A stretch of 64,000 bases of DNA from Nageia nagi (Eukaryota; Pinophyta): the NCBI GenBank assembly GCA_050084985.1, contig JBITNC010000001.1, forward strand, positions 207,576,001 to 207,640,000, in the 5' to 3' direction. Under the pieces are notes generated by a model. The model was not told where the DNA came from. It saw only the letters and a list, made by a program, of their open reading frames with translations, and did no database searches. Positions 23,201-33,223 of the stretch are shown piece by piece. The first letter of the stretch is position 1, and each line of letters begins with the position of its first letter. The translations under genes and the position numbers were made by a program.

Positions 23201-24985
23201 ATGGAGAAAGAAAAACAAAGACAGTGGGATGAATATCAAAAAATAAAGAATTTGAAACTAGAAACTCCTAAAGGAAGTCAAATATAAAGATATCAAGATC
23301 CTTTACTTAAACAAACAAGAAGCGATGGATAAAGAGACAACCATTTTATTACAAAAGGAAATGGATAAGGAACTAGAACTTCAAAAATTATATGATAAAC
23401 AAAAGCAAGATTCCATTAAAAGTTGGGTTGAACAAATCCAAAATCAAACAAAACAACTTGATTACAAAGGAAAAGATCTATATGGAAAAGGTATATCCCA
23501 AAAACCTCTTAAAATCCCTATTCCGTGATGACATTCACCTCTTAAAATATTGCCTCCACCACCATCAAAGTTTCCTTCTGACTATGAGTCTTACATTTCA
23601 AGATCAATTTCGAAAAAAGATCCGAATACTCGAAGATATCATAGACACACTCAAGGTTGTAGAACCAATAAAGAATTAGAAGACTTTATGAAGGATTTTA
23701 TAAATTGAGAAATGAACGTTCAAGGACTTCAAAAGTTAAATTACAAGAATATTTGCAATGAACCTATTCATCCAAGTGTCCCAAAAAAGAAACTACCATA
23801 TAGGTTTGAATCTCCTAAAATAGAATCATTTAAGGGAAGAGAAGAACCCAAAGAACATTTGAGAAAATTTACATTTTCTAGCTATTAGATAGCCAATGAT
23901 GACTCATTAATGTTACATATATTTCCTATGACACTCACAGGTCAAGCTTTAGATTGGTATAATAGTTTACCTATGCATAGTTTATATACATTCGAACAAT
24001 TGGCTAATCAATTTCTAGAACACTTTAGAATCAATATTAAAGAAAGATCTTCAATTACTAATCTTACAAGATTACAATAGTTTCCTGATGAAACTATACA
24101 AGATTACATCTCAAGATGGCAGGCTATACTCACTAGTATGCCTTATACAATACCACAAGAGGAATTGGTTAAATTATTTAGTCAAAGTTATTTAAGACCA
24201 ATAGCCAATGTTCTTCAAATTCAACAACATAGGACCTTTGAAGAAGCTATCGCTCAGGCAGTAGTTATAGAAAGAGTTAAAATTCAAGATGGAGAACTAA
24301 AGCTTAAGAAAAAAGAATACAAAAAGGGTAATCAATATGAAAATAGTACTAAACAACCACAAAATAATTAAATAGCCATGACAAAAAATTCTGATCAAGC
24401 TTCAAAAATCAAAGAAAATGTTGAACCTAAGCCTAAAAGAAATTTTACCCCATTATCAGAACCATTAGCCTAAATACTTAAAAAATTATGTGATAATGGT
24501 ATGATTAGATTACTTGATATAAAAACTAAAAATCCTAATGCTAAGGGAAGCAAATGGTATAAGGAAAATGAATTTTGTGCTTATCATAGGCAAAAAGGAC
24601 ATAATACAAATAGATGTCGAACTTTACAACATAAAATTCAAGACTTGATAGATAGCTAAAAAATAGATGTGGATAATCCTGTTGTGCCTTCAAATCAAAA
24701 TTTAGGGATATATCAAAACCCCTTACCTTACACATCAAGCTAACAATGTAGAAACCATCCCAAACCAAATGAACTATACATGGAATAATAAGGATATACC
24801 ATTTATAGGGACTATAGATGATTCAATACATATGATTGGTATAGCTACAAGAGCACAACAATATCAGAATAAATAGGATAATTCACGAAAAAATCAATCA
24901 ATACCAAACCCAATTAATATACAACCTATACCTCCTCCACAACAACCTAAAGTTTTGATAAAAGGTGCTCTTCAACGATAATTAA
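23201..24985 (+). pseudogene. Element B gag, capsid domain and zinc knuckle
   Basis: A Lys/Glu/Gln-rich helical segment (23325-23470) leads into a Pro-rich linker and the retrotransposon-gag domain: FKGREEPKEHLRKF near 23830, then LHIFPMTLTGQALDWYNSL near 23915-23970, and LVKLFSQSYLRPIANVLQ near 24165. A compact zinc-knuckle-like FCAYHRQKGHNTNRC lies at 24573-24617. The frame is constant from 23325 to about 24735, then shifts by one into the pol frame. It ends with KMTLFELLQQSESYREAMNQ near 25000, almost the same as element A's Gag end. Four or five stops interrupt it. Gag makes the particle coat and packages RNA. Confidence 0.87.
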
Positions 24986-24987
24986 AA

Positions 24988-25980
24988 TTGTCTCCAGTTA
25001 AGATGACCTTATTTGAATTATTACAACAGTCTGAGAGTTATAGGGAAGCTATGAATCAAATTCTACAAAAAATTCAAGTGGATATTAGTAACCCTGACAA
25101 TTTTATTTCAATAGTTGAAAGTTTGAGGATATCTCAACAACCTAGTATCACCTTTTATGAACAAGAAAAATTAAATAACGATGGACCAGGCGGACTTGAT
25201 CCACCTTTACATATAATAGGTAAAGTAGATGGGAAATTATTTAAAATAATTCTGATAGATGAAGGTTTAGCTATAAATATAATTTTAGATGCTGCATACA
25301 AAAATTTGAATTTATCAGATTCACTTATTTTAGCTCTTTTTTTATAGATTAGGGCGTTTAATGATGTAGTGTGTTCAACTTTAAGATCAATAGTGCTACC
25401 GATTATAGTAGGGGCTAAAACCATTCAAACTTTATTACATATAATTGAAGGAAATATTATACAATACAATGTTCTTTTAGGACGTCCATGGATTAGAGAA
25501 ATGCAATGTGTTCCATCAACTTATCATGGATGTTTAAAATACATATATAAAGATAAAGTTCATTATGTGTTTAAAGATCCAGATCCTTATTCACATTGTA
25601 ATTTAATTTTTGATCCAAATAAAGTGACATTACCGTCTCCTAATTTATCTACTATATTAATGAACAAAAATATGAATCAATATGAAGTCATAAAGGGAAA
25701 AAATGATATAGTTATACAAGATAAAGATACTTGGGAAAAGGTTGCCAAAGCTTTAGATGAAAAATATGGAGCTTCTTCATCAAAACAAGTGAATACTACA
25801 TCTAATAATGACTCATCCAATGTATATCTAGTAAAAGTTAAATTAATGGATTTAGGGATGGGAGAATATGACATAGATGATGTTGTGTTTAATATACCTT
25901 CATCACAAGAAGTGGGTAAAGTATCTGAATCACCTAGTGTAATTGGAAAAATAGTGCCTTTAGGAGAAGTACTGAATTAG
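24988..25980 (+). pseudogene. Element B aspartic protease
   Basis: This is in the same frame as the whole downstream pol. GGLDPPLHI (25189-25215) leads to the active-site region ILIDEGLAINII at about 25250-25286. The catalytic Asp is present, but the next residue is Glu where family members have Gly or Ser. The second landmark LLGRPWIREMQCVPSTYHG lies at about 25473-25530. One stop (25348) and otherwise open to 25978. The C-terminal half is an acidic spacer with Ser-rich patches. The protease would cut Gag-Pol. Confidence 0.85.
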
Positions 25981-26955
25981 ACAATGTTCATCTATGCAGG
26001 GATAGTAGATCCTGTGTCAACAATACCCAATCAAACATATGAAGGAAATTTCAATAATGATATAAGATATTTATCGCCATGTTCAAGAACATTTATCTTA
26101 AACTATTTCAACAAATGTAATTGGAAAGGATGAGGATTGGGTCGATATGAACAGGGTCCACGAGAAATAATTGAATTACAATACCAAGATCCCACTGATA
26201 AAAGTGGATTAGGTTATCAAAATGAATATAAAAATCTTGCTAAATTAGAAAATTTAGGAGAAGAGAATTTGGATTATAATGAAGAAATTTTAGAGAAAGA
26301 ATCTATAGTACAAGAAATTATTGATATAAGAGAAGAACAATTAAGTGAAATGGATGTCTTAGAGGGTGTCGAGATGCTCTTTATTAATAATATTAAGCCA
26401 CTCAGGAATCATTCATGCTTACCAAGTGATATATAAGAAAAAATAAATAAAAATGTTGAATCATCAATCAGTCCATATTCAGATATACCATCAATAAATA
26501 TGGTTACAATAAAAAAGAATGATATTGAAGATCAAAATAATGAACAAATAGATGAAGTTAACAAAACTCAAAATTTAATCAAAATAATAGCCAATACTTC
26601 TATAGATGAAGTAATTGCTGATTTTTCTCTTATATCATATAATCCTTTAGTACATGAATTCAAAAACATAGATCACATACTTGGTTCCTATGAAAATCAA
26701 ATATGCACAAATGAACAAACTCAAGAATACGATGAAGAATATAGTGTTAATGACAATGGTTGGATACCAGTACCAAATCAATTGGAAGAAGGGTCACATA
26801 TGCTTACTAAAAAAGTCTTAGAAATAGATATTAGTAATGATCCTCAAAATCCTAAAATTATTCAATTAGGAGAAAACCTCACGGAAAATGAACAAGAAGA
26901 AATTATAACTTTATTAAAAGAATGAGAAAAGGCATTTGCATGGTCATATGCAGAC
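25981..26955 (+). pseudogene. Element B linker between protease and RT
   Basis: The same frame continues with only three stops. It starts with MFIYAGIVDPVSTIPNQTY near 25984 and is rich in Asp, Glu, Asn and Ile. GLGRYEQGPREIIE (26140-26180) resembles a G-patch-like GLG.....G stretch: glycine-rich GWKGxGLGxxxxG is common in this position in Tat and Athila pol, where G-patch domains are known. It ends with the pre-RT segment EKAFAWSYADM near 26930. Function beyond spacing is uncertain. Confidence 0.65.
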
Positions 26956-28260
26956 ATGCATATAATAGATCCTAAATTAGTAGTACATAATTTAGAACTA
27001 AAACCTGATGCTAAACCTGTTAAACAAAAATTACGTAAAATGCATCCTACTATAGCATTAATGGTAAAAGAAGAACTTCAAAAATTATTAGAAGCTAAAT
27101 TTATACAACCTATAGATTATTCATATTGGATATCTAATATGGTACCTATGAAAAAACCAAGTGGAAAAATAAGAATATGCACAGATTTTCATGATCTTAA
27201 CAAAGCTTGTCCTAAAGATGATTTCCCTCTACCTAGCATTGATAGTTTGGTAGATTCAACAGCAAGACATGATATGTTATCATTAATGGATGGGTTTTCT
27301 GGTTATAATCAAATAAAAATAGCTACTGAAGATCAACATAAAATGGCTTTTATAACTTCTTGGGGTACCTTTTGTTATAAAGTTATGCCTTTTGGATTAA
27401 AAAATGCCAGGGCAACTTATCAAAGGGCTATGACTTATATATTCCATGATTATATGCATGACATAGTAGAAGATTATGTCGATGATTTGTTGGTTAGATC
27501 TAAATATCGAGTAGATCATGGAAAAGACCTAATTAAAGTTTTAGATAGATTATTAGAACATAAAGTAAGATTAAATCCAAAAAAATGTGTTTTTGGTGTA
27601 ACTTCAAGAAAATTATTAGGATTTATTATGTCCCGATGAGGAATTGAAATAGATCCTAGTAAAGTGAGGGCAGTAGTATACATGCCACCTCCTGCAAATC
27701 TAAAACAATTACAAAGTTTACAGGGCAAGTTACAAGCCATTAGAAGGTTTATAGCTCAACTTTTTGATAAATGTAAACTATTTAAAAAATTATTAAAAAA
27801 GGGGATAGAATATCATTGGGGCAAAGAATAACAAGATGCATTCGATGAAATTAAAAGATATTTATTATCTCCTTCTGTATTAAGTCCACCAAGAAAAGAT
27901 GTACCCTTTTTGTTATATATTTCTGCTACTAAAAATGCTTTAGGAATAATGCTTGCTCAAAAGAATGAACACAATAAAGAACAAGCTATATATTATCTGA
28001 GTAGAACCCTAATGAGCTACGAGATTAAGTATATATATTTGGAAAAATTATGTCTTGCGGTCATTTTTGCTACTAAAAAACTTCGACATTATATGCTTAA
28101 TCATACAACATATGTCATCTCTAAGGTGGATTCATTGAAATATATGATGAATAAAACCTATCAAAATTCAAGAACTGCAAAGTGGATAATGCACTTAACT
28201 GAATTTGATTTACATTTTATTAGACAAAAGTCAATAAAAGGATAAGTAATTATTGATTAT
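26956..28260 (+). pseudogene. Element B reverse transcriptase and first RNase H
   Basis: The RT is nearly intact. HNLELKPDAKPVKQKLRKM is the N-terminal entry near 26990. TDFHDLNKACPKDDFPLP spans about 27182-27235, followed by LSLMDGFSGYNQI near 27280. MPFGLKNARATYQRAM lies near 27387, and the catalytic box YVDDLL at 27475-27492 is unmutated. The thumb and connection follow (LLGFIMSR, a stop at 27637, then IEIDPSKVRAV). The first RNase H reads LYISATKNALGIMLAQ near 27910, ending KLRHYMLNHTTYVIS and SRTAKWIMHLTEFDLHF near 28080-28220. One stop (27637) divides RT from the connection and another lies at 27829. RT copies the RNA to cDNA; RNase H removes the RNA strand. Confidence 0.93.
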
Positions 28261-28870
28261 CTTATTGATGCTACATTGCAAGATAATAAACCCCTTATCA
28301 TTGAATTACTCGATGATGGGGTGTTTCAATTAGATGAAATTGAAATACCTATAGAACCTGAAGACAATTGGGATATGACAATACACTTTGATGGTTCTTG
28401 ATGTGAACAAGGTGGTGGAGCAGGTGTTGTATTTATAACCCTGCAAGGGATCCCTATACCATATTCATTTAAATTAAAATTTCCTTGTACTAATAATAAT
28501 GCAGAATATGAAGCTTTGATATTAGCATTAAAAATTGCTATTAAATTAAAACTTAAAAGAATTAAGATTATTGGAGATTCTTTACTCATTGTAAATCAAG
28601 TGAAAGGAATCTACCAATGCAAAGAACCTTTACTTCAAAAGTATAAAGCATTAGTTAAGGAATTATTAAAATCTTTTGACCAATTCAGTATAGAAGTGGC
28701 ACCAAGATCATCTAATAGATTTACAGATGCTATGGCTTCTATTGGATCTCTTATCCTAGAAGATCCTAAAAAATCTTCAATTCAATTTGAAATAATTCAA
28801 TTGTCTCAATCATCATTACAATAGGAAGATGAAGAAAAAAATGTATTAAATATTGATGTAACTGATAAAG
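28261..28870 (+). pseudogene. Element B second, archaeal-type RNase H
   Basis: Downstream of the first RNase H and in the same frame lies a second RNase H fold: IHFDGS at 28384 (followed by a TGA where another residue is expected), GGGAGVVFI, then NNNAEYEALILALKIAIKL near 28494-28545. IIGDSLLIVNQVKG follows near 28565-28606 and RFTDAMAS near 28720. The four acidic positions (D, E, D, D) are all readable. A second RNase H acquired next to RT is the hallmark of the Tat/Ogre branch of Ty3/gypsy. Confidence 0.9.
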
Positions 28871-30121
28871 ATAATTAGTACAAAGAATTGATAGATTTTT
28901 TAAAATTTGGAACTCTTCCTGCAAACCTTAATAAATCATCACGATGAGCTTTTAAAATCAAAGCAACTAAATATTGTTTGATAGGGGATATCTTGCATAG
29001 ATGAAATTTCAATGGTATTTTACTCAGATGTCTTGAATGGAATGATATTAAAAAGGCTATATCCTTCGCCCATGATGGAACATGTGGAGGACATTTTAAT
29101 GGTGTTGCGATTGTAAAATGATTAATAAGAATGGGGTATTATTGGCCAACTATGGAAATGGATTGTTGTGAATATGTTAAAAAATGTTTTAAATGTCAAC
29201 AATATGCTTATTTATTCTCACAACCTTCTCAAGAACTACATCCTATACAATCACTTTGGCCATTCTCTAAATGGGTGACAAATTACACCTATGTCTTCTG
29301 GTGGACACAAGTTCATCATTACAGCAACTGAATATTTTACTAAATGGGTAGAGGCTATTCCCATGACTTCCACCACTGTTTCACGAATTGCTGAATTTAT
29401 AGAAAATTATATTATATGTAGATTCAGCATACCGAACCAATTAATTACGGATAATGGAAAGAATTTTAAAAATAAGGATGTAAAATAAATATGTGACAAG
29501 TATAAAATTAAACAAATTTTTTCCACTCCATATTATCCACAAGGCAATGGACAGGTAGAGGCTACTAATAAAACTATTCGGAACATCTTAGCAAAAATAG
29601 TAAATGATTCTCATAGAGATTGGCATATGCAAATACCAAAAGCCTTATGGGCTTATCGTACCAGTGTATGCACTCCTATTGGGGCAACACCATTCTCTTT
29701 AGTATATGGAATAGAAGCCATCCTACCCATAGAACTTGAGATACCATCCCTTAGAGTAACTCTAAGTGAGCAAAATTCTGATGAAGAAGAAAGATAGACT
29801 CACTTAGATTAGTTATTGCTTTTAGATGAAAAATGTATTAATGTTTTAGAGCATATGCATGTTTATCAGAAGAGGATAAAATGAGCTTTTGATAAAAGGG
29901 CTCTAATTCATGAGTTCAAAATAGGTGATTTGGTTTTACAAGAAAATCAACAAACTTCATGAATAGAATGATAGCTTAGAGATAAGTTTGCTCCAAATTG
30001 GTTAGGACCATATATCATTAAGAAAGAATTTGGTAAAGGAACTTATCATTTATTAGATTTAGAAGGAAATGAAGAGTGTGAACCTATAAATATCATGCAT
30101 CTTCGACCCTTCTATACATAA
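28871..30121 (+). pseudogene. Element B integrase, first catalytic Asp lost
   Basis: The zinc-binding part is good: HDGTCGGHFNG near 29071, YYWPTMEMDCCEYVKKC and FKCQQ near 29140-29205. In the core, where the first catalytic Asp is expected (W..D..GP), the sequence reads WVTNYTYV near 29270-29295, and the frame then shifts by one at SSGGHKF (29294). A short deletion or scramble has removed the first Asp. ITDNGKNF near 29445 and QGNGQVEATN near 29540 keep the other two acidic residues. The C-terminal part ends LGPYIIKKEFGKGTYHLL and HLRPFYT with a stop at 30119-30121. No chromodomain is seen. Confidence 0.9.
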
Positions 30122-30208
30122 AAAAAAATATGTACATTAGTTTTCTTTCATTTTATTTTATTGTTAAATTAATAAATAAATAAAAGTATTGATATTTGTC
30201 AAGTGTTA

Positions 30209-31447
30209 ATGGTTAAAATAGAAAAAATGAATCTAGCAAAGGAATCTACTGAAGGTAGCATGGTGCAACCACAAGTATGATTTCCACTGCCAAGATATCT
30301 AGGTGATTTAGAATTAACATATTTAAAACATAGATTTGATATGAACCTCTTAAATTATTTACAATTGACTATTGATGAACAATTTGAAAGAACATACCAT
30401 ATGTTTTGTGGTATAAATAATGGTTGGGAAGTCACCCTTTGTGGATATGAAGCTGGCATTATTTTAGATCCATAAATCTATCTCACCCATATGGAAAGAA
30501 TATCATAAGAAATAATAGCTTTCTGCCTACAATGGCCTTATGGAATACCGAGAATCATCATAAATTGCCAATTAACTGAGTATTCACTCCTTTTAGCTAG
30601 GCTGAAATACATTAAACAATTAACCAAAAGCCTAGAATGGATGGATGAAATTTTACATTATTTACCTCATGAAAGGGTGATTTATGATTTTTCAAACACT
30701 TTTGTGGCTTTTCCTCCTAGAACATTACAACAACACTATAGGCAAACTCATAGATTTTCTTGCATGCAAATGCGACACACAATTTGGAAATGAAATTTGG
30801 AGAAAAGGTAAGCTTGTCGTATTGCCAAACTTACAATGATGAATCAAATAAGGGTTAGAAATGAGATTATCGAAAAACTATCAAAAGGGCATAGAGTGTG
30901 GAATAATGGAAGTTATCTTTCAGGATTCGAAAGTAGGTATGACAAATAAATCTTTATGAAAGTTATTCATAACGTTCCTACTCCTTTGTATTCAAATATC
31001 TTTTCCATGCCTCTTAAAATACAACAAAAAATGGCCTTGATGTTCTATGATGCACGCGAATCTTATGGTTGGGATGTCAAAGTAAATGGATATCAAGTTA
31101 TTGTTTGTATCAATGCATTTGAGTTATGGTGTTCTCCTAACTCAGAATATGATTTAATGATATATTTCTATCTTCTGTGGCCTATAGAAAAGCCCAAAAT
31201 AATAGTTGATTATACTCACAACCTGACTTTAAAATATCGAAAACGAATCATCTCTATCACGCAAACCATAACATTCGAACACTTAGATTATTATATTCCA
31301 AAAATCTATCAAAATCAAGTGGTATTAGATTTTAGTTTTTTGTTCAGTTCAACACATTGTTCATTTAATCCTAATGCAGTACAAACTCGATTTGAATGCA
31401 TCATGAATAGATTCCCTAGAAAAAATGATAAAACCCTAAAAAATTAA
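30209..31447 (+). pseudogene. Element B additional sense ORF downstream of integrase
   Basis: An ATG at 30209, 88 bp after the integrase stop, opens a single frame that runs 412 codons to a TAA at 31445-31447. It is interrupted by only about six stops, each explicable by one C-to-T change. No frame shift is seen, and the last 163 codons (30956-31447) are fully open. Visible pieces: LPRYLGDLELTYLKHRFDM, GINNGWEVTLCGYEAG, LLARLKYIKQLTKSLEWMD, VPTPLYSNIFSMPLKIQQK and NGYQVIVCINAFELW. I see no signal peptide or clear membrane segment, so it does not look like a typical envelope protein. I do not recognise the family. Its position is that of env-like or third ORFs in Tat and Athila elements. Confidence 0.75.
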
Positions 31448-33223
31448 AAATTATAAAATCCTAAAAAATTGAAAACTATAAAACACATAAAAATTATAAA
31501 ACTATAAAATCTACCTAGATGGAAACATCTAGAGGTCACTTGGCAATTGGGTGCCCTACCCTCGTATGATGTGAATATATGTTGCATGTCATTGTAAAAG
31601 TGATTATCCAGTAAATGTGTAATGTGTGAAAAGGTCATTTTAGAATAATTTCCTTGTTATCACTACATTCACTTTGTCTTCTCTTTCATAAAGAAATGAT
31701 ATACCATAGATGATAGAAAAACATAAAGTTTGTATTTGAAAGAAAATCTAAAAACTCCAAACAATTACGACATTAAAAAATTCTAAGAGAATTTGAATGA
31801 AATCATTCTATGAGATATTAAGAATGAAAGTTATGCATCTATCCTATTATTCACTTCATCTCAAACCCAAGAATTATTTGATATATAAAAAAAAAAAGGA
31901 GATGAAAAAAAAAATATTGCTACATTATATCAATGATTCTTGGGTGATTACAATATCCTCTACCAGGGCTATGGATGCCTGACTGGTAGTAGAGCAAGGT
32001 TGTAGCAGGATCAAGGGGTTAATCCTCATTAGGGCTATGGATGCCTATCTGGCAATGAGGCATACCTTACGAGTGGTGATATGTCCATTTTGGTTAGCGA
32101 CCTTCTTTCCTATGGACCTCTATACATTTCATATGGATAGACTAGCTTATTAATGTCTCTAGGATATTTCATCTCAAATGATCTAAGAAGGGAAATGAAT
32201 CTCACTACACACACTGGAGTTTATAGATTTTTTATCAACATATAACAATATTGTTTGATATCATCTTAGGTTGTTAAATCTTGAGATAAAGAAAGATAAG
32301 GTAGATGTTATAATAACTTGGACATTAATCCAAAATCACCTAATCTTTTGTCATAATTTGTCATAGTTTATGTTTAAAACCATGTGTCATTTTGCTAAAC
32401 CCATTCCTTTTGAAAATATCATTACCTTTGAACATTATTAAAATTGCTTTTCTTTGGGAAGGATAAGAATGATTATTTATTATTCTCCTAACCAAGATAA
32501 AGTTAATGTTCATATACATCCATAAGTCACTAGTGTATCATGTCAAGCCATTTTTACTATTATCTATTACCTTTGAACATTATTAAAATTGCTTTTCTTT
32601 GGAAAGGATAAGAATGATTATTTATTGTTCCCCTAACCAAGATAAAGTTAATGTTCATATACATCCATAAGTCACTAGTTTATCATGTCAAGAAGTTTAT
32701 TGTAAAATTGCCAAGTACAGAAGATGATGTATCTAATTCTGCAAAAATATAATAAAAATATGTCCTTAAATAACTTAACTTATTAAAATTATAAATTGGA
32801 TTTATTATTTATAGCAACTATAATCATACTTATTATTAACTTAATTTTGAGATTAGTAACATCATCAAATTAATTTGTTGATATATGTTATATATTTCAT
32901 CATCATACATTCTATAATTATATCTATGCATCATACATTTTGAAATTACATCTATCACTAACATATATTCATCATCAAGTAATTAAAATACAATTATGAT
33001 CTACATAACATCACATTATACCTATTTTATCATAAATCTATATATAGAATGAAAGATCATGCATCAAGAATCATACAAGTACCATAAATATCAAAGATCT
33101 ATCTATATATACATCATCATAGTCCATCAAAAAGTCATCATAACATCATGAATCATACAATAAAATACAAGGTTCCAATAACCTCATAAGCATATAAAAA
33201 TAACATCATGAAAAAGGGTATCC
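31448..33223 (+). other. Untranslated stretch between the sense and antisense genes of element B
   Basis: No open frame of note is seen on either strand. It starts with a short A-rich repeat (CCTAAAAAATTGAAAA). At 31960-32070 two copies of AGGGCTATGGATGCCT flank variable sequence. At 32421-32547 and 32566-32692 there is a near-perfect direct duplication of about 127 bp. The remainder (32700-33200) is rich in ATCAT-type simple sequence. This is where sense and antisense transcripts would end. Confidence 0.7.
32421..32692. repeat. 127-bp direct duplication, period 145 bp
   Basis: Both copies run from ATTACCTTTGAACATTATTA to ATCATGTCAAG and differ at only a few positions. The 18-bp spacer is TTTTTACTATTATCT-like. 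Confidence 0.93.
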
